64,000 nt of DNA from Vicingus serpentipes (GTDB taxonomy: Bacteria > Bacteroidota > Bacteroidia > Flavobacteriales_E > Vicingaceae). Position numbers and translations under genes: made by a program. Below the pieces are notes generated by a model. It saw nothing but the letters and a program-made list of their open reading frames with translations. It was not told where the DNA came from and searched no databases. The stretch lies in the NCBI RefSeq assembly GCF_007993035.1, contig NZ_VOOS01000003.1, forward strand, positions 399,501 through 463,500, in the 5' to 3' direction. Of the stretch, positions 17,568 through 26,378 are shown one piece after another (position 1 is the first letter of the stretch; the number at the start of each line of letters is the position of its first letter).

Positions 17568-18967
17568 AATTTAAAGTAAATAAAAGGATTAAATCCAGAA
17601 GCAAATAATTCGCCTAAAGAAAGTAAAAACAAACACATTATAGAAACGAAAGAACCGACTATTTTTATTTTGTTTGAAGGCATTGATGAAAGGTGATTAT
17701 TTAATTGAACTTCAAAAAAAGCACCAATAAAGGACAATAGAGCAGCTGTAAAAAGTGTGAAATAAAATTTATTTGTAAATAATTCTGACCAATTATTCAT
17801 TTGTAAATCTGTATTATTTATGGCTTGAATATAATTTAAAGCTTGAGAAAGGTTGTCAACTCTAAATAATAACCATCCTAAAGACACAATTACAAACGTT
17901 GATAATATTGTAATAAAAGAAGGTAGTTTAGAGGTTAGTTTTGAGAGAAATAATCGTTCTAAAACTAAAAAGATTCCATGATAAGCTCCCCAAACTATAA
18001 AGTTCCAACTTGCTCCATGCCAAAATCCTGAAATTAAAAAAACTAATATAAGGTTGAAATAAGTTCTAACTTCACTTTTTTGATTTCCACCTAAAGGGAT
18101 ATATAAATAATCTCTCATCCAATTACTTAGTGTAATGTGCCATCTTTTCCAGAACTCGGTAATATTTTTAGCTATGTATGGAAAATTGAAATTTTCAGGA
18201 AATGTAAATCCCATCATTTTACCTAACCCAATAGCCATATCTGAATAGCCAGAGAAGTCAAAGTAAATCTGAAAGGAATAAGCTGTAAGACCTAAAAGAA
18301 CTGCAAAAGTTGATAGTTCGGTAATAGGTAAAATAAAAATAGCATCTACAGTTTCTCCTAAAACATTAGCGATTAATATTTTCTTACCTAAACCAATTAT
18401 AAATCGTCGTAATCCTAAATATACTGTGTTATAATTTATTGTTTTAAAGCGATCAGTAATTTGATTGCTTATTTCTTTAAATCGAACAATAGGCCCAGCA
18501 ATAAGTTGAGGAAATAAGACAACATAGAGAAGATATTTGCTAAAATTTACTTGAAGCTCGCCATTACTTCTTTTTAAATCAACTAGGTAGCTTATTTTTT
18601 GGAAAGTAAGAAATGAAATACCAATGGGTAAGGCAACTCTTAAAAAGGTTTCGTTACTGCTTGTGTAAGTTAAAAAGTTTTCGATAAAAAAATTATAGTA
18701 CTTAAAATATAGAAGTAAACCTACATTACTTAATATTCCTATATAATAAATAAACTTAAGATTGTATTTTAAATAGAATAATGCACATATGTAATCTAAA
18801 ACACAACTTAATATTAAAATAAAAATAAAAGAAGGAGCTCCCCACCAATAGAACAATAAACTAGAAAATATTATCCAAGAGTTTTTTAACTTTTGAGGAA
18901 TAAGATAATATACCAAAAAGAAAATTGGAGCGAAGTATAATAAAAATATAATGCTACTAAAAACCAT
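17564..18967 (-). CDS. MBOAT family O-acyltransferase, copy D (AlgI-like)
   Basis: A 467-residue polytopic membrane acyltransferase on the opposite strand from copies A-C. Motifs are LPIGISFLTFQKISYLVDLKR (113-133), LFPQLIAGPIVRFKEI (151-166), IYFDFSGYSDMAIGLGKMMGF (234-254), EFWKRWHITLSNWMRDYLYIPLGGNQ (271-296) and SGFWHGASWNFIVWG with presumed catalytic His317. It ends NPFIYFKF. It is the last gene of a three-gene minus-strand operon behind an AlgX-like protein and a GT-C-like protein; its start overlaps the previous stop by one base. Similarity to copy C is clear, so C and D look like one subfamily and A and B another. Confidence 0.92.
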   Translation of the reverse strand: MVFSSIIFLLYFAPIFFLVYYLIPQKLKNSWIIFSSLLFYWWGAPSFIFILILSCVLDYICALFYLKYNLKFIYYIGILSNVGLLLYFKYYNFFIENFLTYTSSNETFLRVALPIGISFLTFQKISYLVDLKRSNGELQVNFSKYLLYVVLFPQLIAGPIVRFKEISNQITDRFKTINYNTVYLGLRRFIIGLGKKILIANVLGETVDAIFILPITELSTFAVLLGLTAYSFQIYFDFSGYSDMAIGLGKMMGFTFPENFNFPYIAKNITEFWKRWHITLSNWMRDYLYIPLGGNQKSEVRTYFNLILVFLISGFWHGASWNFIVWGAYHGIFLVLERLFLSKLTSKLPSFITILSTFVIVSLGWLLFRVDNLSQALNYIQAINNTDLQMNNWSELFTNKFYFTLFTAALLSFIGAFFEVQLNNHLSSMPSNKIKIVGSFVSIMCLFLLSLGELFASGFNPFIYFKF

Positions 18968-20481
18968 TATTTTAAAATTAATAAAAGTCCCAAATTTTCA
19001 CTTTTTTTGAGCTCAAACATAATATTGTTGTTGGTTAATGTTTCTTCAATTTCTTTAAATGGTAATGATATATCATTAACTAAGATAACTTGAGATAAGT
19101 TATTTTCCTTTAAAAAATTCATAGCTGTTACTCTTGCTCTTCTTGTTGCATATTTAAATTTAAAACCATTGTTGTTACATAAATACTCAGCGGTTCCACA
19201 TAACGATTCGCCCCAAACAATATCGAAATCACATAGCTCAGAATAATAATCATTAGCATCATTATAGTTTAAATGCTCTTTGTTTATGTATCTATTAATA
19301 CCATCAACACACATTGTTATTGCAAGAGCAAAAGGAAGAAGATAAAGGTGTTTAGAATAAGAAAACAATTTTGCATTTCTAAAGGTATAGATGCATATTC
19401 CAATTAAAATCATTCCTGAAGCGAAAGGGTAGTAGTCCATTTGTATTTTATGAAATATAAAAAATGAGTAATTTAATAAAGGAAATAATAATATTATTAT
19501 GAATTGAAAAATCGATAACAACCTATATCGCAATTGAATTGCTAATACTAATAGCGATACTAAATGAACAACAAACCAAGGTTGGTTAAGATTTAAATAA
19601 AATTTTACATTATCCATTACTTCAAATAAGCCATGTGAAGCAATATCATGGCTTGGGTAAGTTGGAACAAAAGGATTCCCTAAGAGTAAATAGGCATATA
19701 TAAAATAAGGAGTGATTCCAATTATAGAATAGCTAAAGCATTTTAAAAGAAAATTTCTTAATTCTTTAAATTCTTGTTTTTTTATTTTTTTAATTACTTC
19801 AGGAAATATAATAGCAACAAAAGGAATTAACATTAATAAGTTGACTAGCCTAAAATTTGCAGATAGAAATATAAGTAATAAAGAAATGTGAGGTTTTTTA
19901 AAAGCTATTAATCCAGCAGTAATAAATAAACAAAAAGTAAAAGCCAAAGAATTTATTCTTGCTAATTCACTTAAAAATGGTGTAGAAATGCTGAATAAAA
20001 TGATAATAAAAGAGAGGGGTATTAGTATGTTATTTTTATTAGTTGATGGGTAAGCATTTTTAAAAAATAAAAATGGGATTAAAAAAGAGAAAAATATTAC
20101 TAAAAAGGGAAAGCTCTTTTTTCTATATTCTATAGGAATCCAGCTAATTAAAAATGAAGTTCCAGGAGGGTATTGGTTTATAATTTTGTAATTCGTTTTT
20201 TCAGAAAAATGATAGGCATAAGGCATTATCATCCATCTATATTCTAATTCAGGAATATTATTCTTTTTTAATTCAGTTACTAAATTCTTAAGGTAAGGTC
20301 TGGGAGAGTGATCATTAAATGTATTATTGTTTGAAAAAGCCTTAGCTAAATTTAGATATCCAAATTCATCACAATCAGCAGGAAGTTTTTCATGGTTATC
20401 ACTAAATCTAAGTGTTGCAGCTATAGAAAAAAGTAAGCTTAGAATAAATACATGAAATATATAGTTTTTTTTACTGTTCAT
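18967..20481 (-). CDS. multi-spanning membrane glycosyltransferase-like protein (GT-C fold)
   Basis: A 504-residue protein with about 10 hydrophobic segments. The first lumen-facing loop after the N-terminal helix carries LPADCDEFGYLNLAKAF, where the acidic pair resembles the GT-C catalytic motif of ArnT/PMT-type enzymes that use polyprenyl-phosphate sugars. A later loop has INQYPPGTSFLISW, also typical of that superfamily. The C-terminal 100 residues are soluble and face the periplasm. ATG 20481 is preferred over 20517 because it gives an 11-base instead of 47-base overlap with the upstream gene and a sensible N-terminus (MNSKKNYIFHVF). It lies between an AlgX-like protein and an MBOAT, so it may add a sugar that is then acylated. 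The exact family is uncertain. Confidence 0.6.
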   Translation of the reverse strand: MNSKKNYIFHVFILSLLFSIAATLRFSDNHEKLPADCDEFGYLNLAKAFSNNNTFNDHSPRPYLKNLVTELKKNNIPELEYRWMIMPYAYHFSEKTNYKIINQYPPGTSFLISWIPIEYRKKSFPFLVIFFSFLIPFLFFKNAYPSTNKNNILIPLSFIIILFSISTPFLSELARINSLAFTFCLFITAGLIAFKKPHISLLLIFLSANFRLVNLLMLIPFVAIIFPEVIKKIKKQEFKELRNFLLKCFSYSIIGITPYFIYAYLLLGNPFVPTYPSHDIASHGLFEVMDNVKFYLNLNQPWFVVHLVSLLVLAIQLRYRLLSIFQFIIILLFPLLNYSFFIFHKIQMDYYPFASGMILIGICIYTFRNAKLFSYSKHLYLLPFALAITMCVDGINRYINKEHLNYNDANDYYSELCDFDIVWGESLCGTAEYLCNNNGFKFKYATRRARVTAMNFLKENNLSQVILVNDISLPFKEIEETLTNNNIMFELKKSENLGLLLILK

Positions 20482-21595
20482 GCATTTGTTCAATTTGTTC
20501 AAAAAAACCAAACCCAAAATCTATCAATGATGGAGCTGATGAAAGAATTATAATGAGATCTCTATTAACAATATCTTTAGATTGAATTATATTTGAAGTT
20601 GGACCTATTTTATTTTTATCTATATCAAATTTAGTTTTGTTGTAATACCACAACTCTGAATTTTGAGTAAAAGAATTTTTTGGAATATCAAGGTCATAAA
20701 AGCTCCAGCAGAAACTATCAGAAATGAAAAGAACATTAAGTTTATTTTGAACATTAAAATTAAAAATAGGGTAAGCCATTTTTGGAGATTCTAATTTCTC
20801 TAGTAAATTTAAAGAAGGTAAATAATCATCATCACTAAATTTTATGTTAGCTGTCAAATAAATAGAATCTAATATCAATGAAGACGTTTCTTTTTTGGTT
20901 ATTGTGTTTAACTTGTTAAATAAAATATTAGCTGAATTGTATGCCCCAAAAGTACTCCAATGAGCTCCATATTTTGGTATTAAAGGGTATTTAGAAGTTG
21001 TCTTTAATTCATTAAAAATAGAGTCAAAATCAATAATATTTATTCTACCTTCTAGTAGATTTTTTTTATAATAATTGTGATTGGTAGCTTCAACTTCAAT
21101 TGGTTTTGGAATTAATTTTTCGGAATAATAATTTGCTTTGTTCGGTGCGAAGCATATTAGCAAGGGAATATTGAGTGAATCTAATTTCGTTTTAGTTTTT
21201 AAAATCGAGGTTATTTTGCTGGTTAAAACTTCATCATTTAAATAATCTTCACCTCTAATTGCTTTTATATAAGTAGGGTCAAAAATGTAATTGTCTTTAC
21301 CTAAAGTTAAAATCGTATTTATTTTTTTATGAATAGTATAATCAATTTGATTTCGAACTTTAATTAGTTCAGCTCTAAAAGGTGTTTGATGTTTTAAATA
21401 AATTGCAGTGCAGTCTTGATAGTTTTGATTTAGAAAACTAGAGGTTGTTAATTTAGGCATTGTGCTTAATAGGTATGCACCCTGAAGGCCTCCTAGTTTA
21501 AATGGGCTAAAACTAAATTGAAGCATTGGTAGAAAAACAATAACTAAAAATAAGTAAAGAAATACCTTGATTATTTTAGTTTGTTTTTTATTCAT
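20471..21595 (-). CDS. AlgX/AlgJ-like SGNH acyltransferase partner of MBOAT D
   Basis: A 374-residue protein with one N-terminal membrane anchor (about 8-30) and a periplasmic AlgX-type domain. Matching blocks are ILTLGKDNYIFDPTYI (95-110), FAPNKANYYSEKLIP (149-163), KYGAHWSTFGAYNSAN (208-223) and the nucleophile block LFISDSFCWSF (S294). The His of the catalytic pair is kept (H212), but the Asp two residues before it, present at D254 in the protein at 16269, is Gly210 here. It is first in a minus-strand operon with the GT-C-like protein and MBOAT D. The family is well supported. Activity is less sure because of the Gly, although other residues could fill the role. Confidence 0.78.
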   Translation of the reverse strand: MNKKQTKIIKVFLYLFLVIVFLPMLQFSFSPFKLGGLQGAYLLSTMPKLTTSSFLNQNYQDCTAIYLKHQTPFRAELIKVRNQIDYTIHKKINTILTLGKDNYIFDPTYIKAIRGEDYLNDEVLTSKITSILKTKTKLDSLNIPLLICFAPNKANYYSEKLIPKPIEVEATNHNYYKKNLLEGRINIIDFDSIFNELKTTSKYPLIPKYGAHWSTFGAYNSANILFNKLNTITKKETSSLILDSIYLTANIKFSDDDYLPSLNLLEKLESPKMAYPIFNFNVQNKLNVLFISDSFCWSFYDLDIPKNSFTQNSELWYYNKTKFDIDKNKIGPTSNIIQSKDIVNRDLIIILSSAPSLIDFGFGFFEQIEQMHEQ

Positions 21596-21665
21596 ACTTC
21601 AAATATCTAATATTTTCGATAAACTAATTGTTTATACTCTCATTTTTAAGTGATAAATATTTAAA

Positions 21666-21673
21666 TATCTTTG
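21666..21673 (+). promoter_or_regulatory. -7 box before the GT2 gene at 21710
   Basis: TATCTTTG, with the expected transcription start near 21680 and a leader of about 30 bases. The nearest upstream TTG is 35 bases away, so no proper -33 box is seen. The 114-base gap is divergent and should also hold the promoter for the minus-strand operon starting at 21595. Confidence 0.4.
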
Positions 21674-21709
21674 TGACTTAACTTTTTGATATAGATAAAT
21701 AACTAATAG

Positions 21710-22450
21710 ATGATTAACAATAAAAAAATAGTTGTTGTTTTACCAGCATATAATGCTGCTTTAACTCTTGAGAAAACTTATAATGAAATACCATTTGATA
21801 TTGTTGATGATGTAGTTTTAGTAGATGATAAAAGCAAGGATGATACTATTAAAAAAGGTAAAGAAATAGGTATTAAACATATCGTTTCACATGACGTGAA
21901 TAAAGGATATGGAGGGAATCAAAAATCTTGTTACAATAAAGCACTAGAGTTAAATGCAGATATTGTTATCATGCTTCATCCAGATTACCAATATACGCCA
22001 AAGCTTATACATTCAATGTCTTATTTAATCGCTAATGACTTGTATCATGTTGTTTTAGGATCAAGAATTTTAGGTAAAGGAGCTTTAAAAGGAGGGATGC
22101 CAATATATAAATATATAGCTAACAGAATTTTAACTCTCACACAAAATATATTAATCAACCAAAAATTATCAGAATACCATACTGGGTATAGAGCTTTTTC
22201 TAAAGAAGTTTTAGAAAAAATTAAATATGAAAGAAACTCTGATGATTTTGTGTTTGATAATCAAATGCTTTCACAAATTGTATACGCAGGATATGAAATA
22301 GCTGAAGTTACTTGTCCTACTAAATATTTTGACGAAGCATCGTCAATAAATTTAAAGCGAAGTTCAATTTATGGACTAGGAGTATTGTGGGTTTCTTTAA
22401 CGCACTTTTTTAATAAAATGGGGTTTGGTAAATCTAAACTCTATCACTAA
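21710..22450 (+). CDS. glycosyltransferase family 2 (polyprenyl-phosphate sugar synthase-like)
   Basis: A 246-residue GT-A enzyme with VVVLPAYNAALTLEKTYNEIP at the N-terminus, the metal/nucleotide acidic motif VLVDDKSKDDT (about 36-46), the DPM1-type segment NKGYGGNQKSCYNKAL, and MLHPDYQYTP in place of the common DxD block. Later comes YHTGYRAFS. The length and these blocks resemble dolichol-phosphate mannose synthase-like enzymes that make a polyprenyl-phosphate sugar in the cytoplasm. This fits its one-base overlap with the following GT-C-like membrane protein, which could use such a donor on the far side of the membrane. The sugar is unknown. Confidence 0.82.
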   Translation: MINNKKIVVVLPAYNAALTLEKTYNEIPFDIVDDVVLVDDKSKDDTIKKGKEIGIKHIVSHDVNKGYGGNQKSCYNKALELNADIVIMLHPDYQYTPKLIHSMSYLIANDLYHVVLGSRILGKGALKGGMPIYKYIANRILTLTQNILINQKLSEYHTGYRAFSKEVLEKIKYERNSDDFVFDNQMLSQIVYAGYEIAEVTCPTKYFDEASSINLKRSSIYGLGVLWVSLTHFFNKMGFGKSKLYH

Positions 22451-23646
22451 TGTATTTTTCATCCTTAATTAATTCTTTAACAAAAAGGAAGGTAATTCTT
22501 ATTTCAGTATTACTTATAAGTTCTTTTGTTTTATTAAGGGTATCATTTGGAGGCTTTAATTTTTCTCATTTCGTAGTTGCAGGTTCTGATTTTGTTGTTA
22601 AAGATAGTTTACATCCTAATTTAATTATTAATGAAGGACAAGGGTATGATGGCCAATTTTTTTACAGATATGCTCATAGTCCTCTAGATACATCAAGATT
22701 TGCTTATGGAGTAACGGTAGATCATATTGAATATAGAATACAACGAATTTTATATCCAACTACAGTTTGGTTATTTTCCTTAGGAGGTAAATACTATCTG
22801 CCTTTTTGGCTTGTTATTTCTAATCTTCTAGCTTTTATAGGAATAATCTATCTTTTTATTAAAATAGGTAGAATTTACAAACTAAATTCACATTTCGCTT
22901 TATTTCCATTATTTGCTTTTGGGGCATATATGTCTTTAGCTCGAGATACATCTGAACTGTTTGAAGCCTTTTTCTTTGTTCTAGCAATATATTATTTTAT
23001 AAGAAATAGCATATTGCTATACACTATAGCTATACTTCTTGCAATCTTTTCAAGAGAAACTTCTTTAATAGCTATTGGACCATTGACATTATTGGTTGGT
23101 TTAAAGCTTTTGAAGGACAATAAATTTGATCTTAAATTAATTGCTAAAGGGCTTTTACTAGCAATTCCTCTTTTATTGATTTTACTTTGGAAATTTTACT
23201 TAAAAACAACGATTAACTCTGATAGATTAGTAGATGGTTCACATAATTTATCTTATCCTGTTTACGGAATTATCTATGGAGCAAAGCAAAATTTTAATTT
23301 GTCTGATTTCAAATTAATTTTTGAAACTATTTTTTGGTTCTTATTCTTAATATGGAATATTTGGTTTGTATCTATTGTTATAAAAAGTATTGAATTTAAA
23401 CAAATTAAAACTCTAACGGTAAATTCAATACTTTCTATTGTATTTTTATTTTGGACTTTATTTTCATTAATTCTTGGTCCAGCTATTTATGTAGATGATT
23501 GGGGTTTTGTAAGAATATTTACGCTATGGAATCTTCTTGGGTTTATAATATTAATGCTAAATAAAAAGAGCATAAACAAGTTATTTATGCTCTTTTCAAT
23601 TGGTCTATTATTCCTCCTACTAGTTCGTTTAATAATTAGAGTTTAA
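22450..23646 (+). CDS. polytopic membrane protein, probable GT-C-type glycosyltransferase
   Basis: A 398-residue protein with about 10 hydrophobic segments. The first large loop holds INEGQGYDGQFFYRYAHSP (about 56-74), a motif shared with uncharacterised Bacteroidota and other membrane proteins thought to be GT39/GT87-like. SLARDTSELFEAFFF lies in a later helix pair. It starts on the last base of the upstream GT2 stop codon, so the two probably form a donor-making and donor-using pair. The last 85 bases contain a perfect hairpin (23564-23596) that looks like the terminator of the convergent polysaccharide operon. The 3' end overlaps the convergent glycosyltransferase by 11 bases. The enzyme class is inferred. 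Confidence 0.6.
   Translation: MYFSSLINSLTKRKVILISVLLISSFVLLRVSFGGFNFSHFVVAGSDFVVKDSLHPNLIINEGQGYDGQFFYRYAHSPLDTSRFAYGVTVDHIEYRIQRILYPTTVWLFSLGGKYYLPFWLVISNLLAFIGIIYLFIKIGRIYKLNSHFALFPLFAFGAYMSLARDTSELFEAFFFVLAIYYFIRNSILLYTIAILLAIFSRETSLIAIGPLTLLVGLKLLKDNKFDLKLIAKGLLLAIPLLLILLWKFYLKTTINSDRLVDGSHNLSYPVYGIIYGAKQNFNLSDFKLIFETIFWFLFLIWNIWFVSIVIKSIEFKQIKTLTVNSILSIVFLFWTLFSLILGPAIYVDDWGFVRIFTLWNLLGFIILMLNKKSINKLFMLFSIGLLFLLLVRLIIRV
23559..23596 (-). terminator. intrinsic terminator of the polysaccharide operon, inside the convergent CDS
   Basis: A perfect 13-bp inverted repeat (23564-23576 with 23584-23596, 7-base loop). Read on the minus strand it ends in a T-rich tract (complement of 23559-23567). 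It lies 40 bases after the stop codon of the last polysaccharide gene (23636) and entirely within the 3' coding part of the plus-strand gene 22450-23646. On the plus strand the T-run is weak, so it should act mainly on minus-strand mRNA. Confidence 0.65.
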
Positions 23647-25522
23647 CTCTAAAGTCATCATATTCTAATGAAAGATGTTTATTATAGCAAGGATCATGGT
23701 CAATGTACTTTTGCCATCTATCTTTAAATAGTTTATTTTCTTTCAAATGTTTTTCATATGATTCTTTAGTTTTATGAGGGTGTCCTCTTGAAATAGATTC
23801 ATAATGATAGAGGGTTATCTCAGGAGTGAAGATATTGTTATAACCTTTCTCTTTTAATTTTAAACAGAAATCTACATCGTTAAATTCTATTGCCAAATCT
23901 TCACTAAACCCGTTAACTTCATCAAAACATCTTTTTCTTACCATTAAACATGCTGCAGTTACAGCTGAGAAATTATTTACACTCTTAAGGTAATTAAAAT
24001 AACCAGGTTCATTTTTATCAGCGCCCACAAAAGGATGTCCTGCAATACCTCTTAAACCAATTATTACTCCTGCATGTTGAATGGTCTCGTTTTTATAAAG
24101 TAATCTAACTCCAACAGCACCAATAGATTCTCTTTGCGCTTGCTCAACTAATAATGAAATCCAATCTGGTTGTGTAACTTCAGTGTCATTGTTAAGGAGT
24201 AATAAGTAATCTCCTTTGGCTTCTTTTGCTGCATTGTTAATCAATCTAGAAAAATTAAAATCTCCATTATCAGTTATACATTTAAATCTATTTGGTTCTT
24301 TTTGTTCCCATTTTTTTACCATTTCAAAAAATGTATTTTCATCACTATTGTTGTTAATTAGAATTACTTCAAAATCGGGATACTTAGTTAAGTTAAAAAT
24401 AGATTTAATGCAAGTATTAGTTAATTCAGCCATATTTTTTGACGGAATTATTATACTAACCTTCTTATAAGTTTCTATGTCATATTTAATTTTATAGAAG
24501 CCTGGTAATTCATCAATAGATTCAACCTTACCTTTAATATTTCTTCTTGTAAGTGTATCTTCTAAAGCTTTTACAGCTGCTAATGTAGCGTAAGGCTTTG
24601 TATCCATATTTAATGCTGTAGATTCACTATGAATTCTCCAGTGGTAAAGCATTTTTGGAATGTGATGTATTTTTTTACATTTTTCAATAGCTCTTAAAAA
24701 AATATCATAATCTTGACTTCCTTCCAATCCTATTCTAAATCCTCCAATTTCTTTTATAATACTAGTTCTAATAACTGAAAAATGGCAAATGTAGTTTCTG
24801 CTTAAAAAATTATCGGGACAAAAGTCAGGTTTAAAATGCCCATCTAAAAACTGTCCTTTTTCATTTATTTTATCTTCATCCGAATATAAAAAGTCAATTT
24901 CTCTATCATTGTTTAAAGCCAATACATTTTCATATAGGGCATCAGGGGTTATTAAATCATCATGGTCTAGTAAAGCTAAATATTCTCCAGTAGCGATTTC
25001 TATTGCTGAATTTGAAGCTGCAGAAATATGACCATTTTCAGTTCTAAATACATATTTTATTCGTTTATCTTTTTCAGCATAAGATTTTATGATTTTCCTT
25101 ATGTTTTCATTTGGAGATACATCATCTGCAATACAAAGTTCCCAATTTGTATAAATTTGATTGATAACTGATTCTATACATTCGATAAAGAAATTTTCAG
25201 GCGGGTCATAAACAGGTAAAACTATACTGATTAATGGTCTATAAGAAAGTTCTTTTTGTTTTTCTTTTAAAATCAATAATTGCTTTTTTGTAATAAAATT
25301 TTGTTTTGCCCATTTTTTATAATGAAGATTACGAACATTAATTCCGGTTATTTTTCTTATTAGAAAAATAAATATTTTCACAAAAAGCGACCATAATCTT
25401 TTTTGTCCTCTAATTGAAAAAATAAATTTGAATATTCTATAAAAACTTCGGTTATCTTTAGTCCAAGAATTAGAAGAAACTCCTAAATACTTGTAAAATT
25501 TCATTTTAAATTTTTTAATCAT
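23636..25522 (-). CDS. two-domain glycosyltransferase (tandem GT2)
   Basis: A 628-residue protein with two GT-A domains. The first starts near residue 90 with LISIVLPVYDPPENFFIECI and has CIADDVSPNEN, ALLDHDDLI and FLYSDEDKIN. The second starts near residue 355 with VSIIIPSKNMAELTNTCI and has LINNNSDENTF, LLLLNNDTEV and HAGVIIGLRGIAGHPF, a pattern seen in rhamnosyl- and O-antigen glycosyltransferases. An internal amphipathic N-terminus precedes them. ATG 25522 gives an 8-base overlap with the upstream gene; ATG 25504 is a fair alternative, and the longer start at 25555 is unlikely. It is the last gene of the minus-strand polysaccharide operon. The two domains could add two different sugars in sequence. 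Confidence 0.85.
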   Translation of the reverse strand: MIKKFKMKFYKYLGVSSNSWTKDNRSFYRIFKFIFSIRGQKRLWSLFVKIFIFLIRKITGINVRNLHYKKWAKQNFITKKQLLILKEKQKELSYRPLISIVLPVYDPPENFFIECIESVINQIYTNWELCIADDVSPNENIRKIIKSYAEKDKRIKYVFRTENGHISAASNSAIEIATGEYLALLDHDDLITPDALYENVLALNNDREIDFLYSDEDKINEKGQFLDGHFKPDFCPDNFLSRNYICHFSVIRTSIIKEIGGFRIGLEGSQDYDIFLRAIEKCKKIHHIPKMLYHWRIHSESTALNMDTKPYATLAAVKALEDTLTRRNIKGKVESIDELPGFYKIKYDIETYKKVSIIIPSKNMAELTNTCIKSIFNLTKYPDFEVILINNNSDENTFFEMVKKWEQKEPNRFKCITDNGDFNFSRLINNAAKEAKGDYLLLLNNDTEVTQPDWISLLVEQAQRESIGAVGVRLLYKNETIQHAGVIIGLRGIAGHPFVGADKNEPGYFNYLKSVNNFSAVTAACLMVRKRCFDEVNGFSEDLAIEFNDVDFCLKLKEKGYNNIFTPEITLYHYESISRGHPHKTKESYEKHLKENKLFKDRWQKYIDHDPCYNKHLSLEYDDFRVKL

Positions 25523-26378
25523 TCTTATTTGTATAGTGATTTTTAAAAGTATCATTTACTAACTCACCATTTTCATTGGTAAGCCATGAGCTAGAGCTAT
25601 TTGCAGTTTTTATATAAAAAAGTTGTTCTTCGGTTAAAGCTTTTGGATTAATGTACCATCCCCCATGTCTAGCAGTGTATGGTTTATTAGTTCTGATGCC
25701 ACTTAAAAAGTTATGATTATTTCTTTTATAATTTGGTCTGTACATCGCAAAAGTTGTATCTATAGATGATAGATAATGCTTGTTAATTTTATTTTGCCAA
25801 AATTGATTTTCCCAATTGATTATATTTTTTTTATTTGGATTATAATCAGGAATATCATCTAAATAAAGACTAAAACCGACTTTAGTAATATCTTTATTAG
25901 TATTCAAAAGTTTAAGAAAAACAGATAAGTAGTTGCTTGGCGTTTTTTCATGAGGAACGATATCTGCATCTGTAACTATGTGGTATCCTTTTGAATATTT
26001 TTCAAACAATTCTTTGTTTTTCCAAAATACAAGATGACCAAAATTTTCTCTCAATTTATGTATAGTTACGTTGTTGTTTTTTTCTATTTCATCAAAATAA
26101 GTAAGTAGGGGTATATAGGTAGAGTTATTATCGATTATAACAATATCTTGGTGTTTGTTTAATAATAAAAAATCTACTAATTGCTTCAAATGGAATAATT
26201 GGTTATAACTAATAATGATAACAGGAATGTTTTTAGGATTCCTTATTTGATTTCTTAGATTAGAGTCAAAAATATTGTTAAACCAAATTTTTATTTTCCA
26301 TTTTAATAAATTAGAATCTTCATTAAGCTTATTTCTATGAAAATGATATTTAGCTTTAATTTTAGAAAGTAAACTCAT
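25515..26378 (-). CDS. glycosyltransferase-like protein (GT-A fold)
   Basis: A 287-residue protein. An amphipathic N-terminus (residues 1-45) precedes IPVIIISYNQLFHLKQLVDFLL, then IVIIDNNST, LRENFGHLVFW and YHIVTDADIVPHE, where D-A-D is the likely metal-binding motif. The region GIRTNKPYTARHGGWYINP follows, and the last 30 residues are polar. It resembles GT2-like enzymes but lacks a closer match that I can name. It sits between two GT2 genes in the polysaccharide operon, with a 4-base overlap upstream and an 8-base overlap downstream. Confidence 0.7.
   Translation of the reverse strand: MSLLSKIKAKYHFHRNKLNEDSNLLKWKIKIWFNNIFDSNLRNQIRNPKNIPVIIISYNQLFHLKQLVDFLLLNKHQDIVIIDNNSTYIPLLTYFDEIEKNNNVTIHKLRENFGHLVFWKNKELFEKYSKGYHIVTDADIVPHEKTPSNYLSVFLKLLNTNKDITKVGFSLYLDDIPDYNPNKKNIINWENQFWQNKINKHYLSSIDTTFAMYRPNYKRNNHNFLSGIRTNKPYTARHGGWYINPKALTEEQLFYIKTANSSSSWLTNENGELVNDTFKNHYTNKND

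Noticed and set aside
9161-18967. MBOATs as DltB for D-alanylation
   Set aside because: No dltA or dltC is in the window, the envelope genes are Gram-negative, and the partners are SGNH/AlgX-like.
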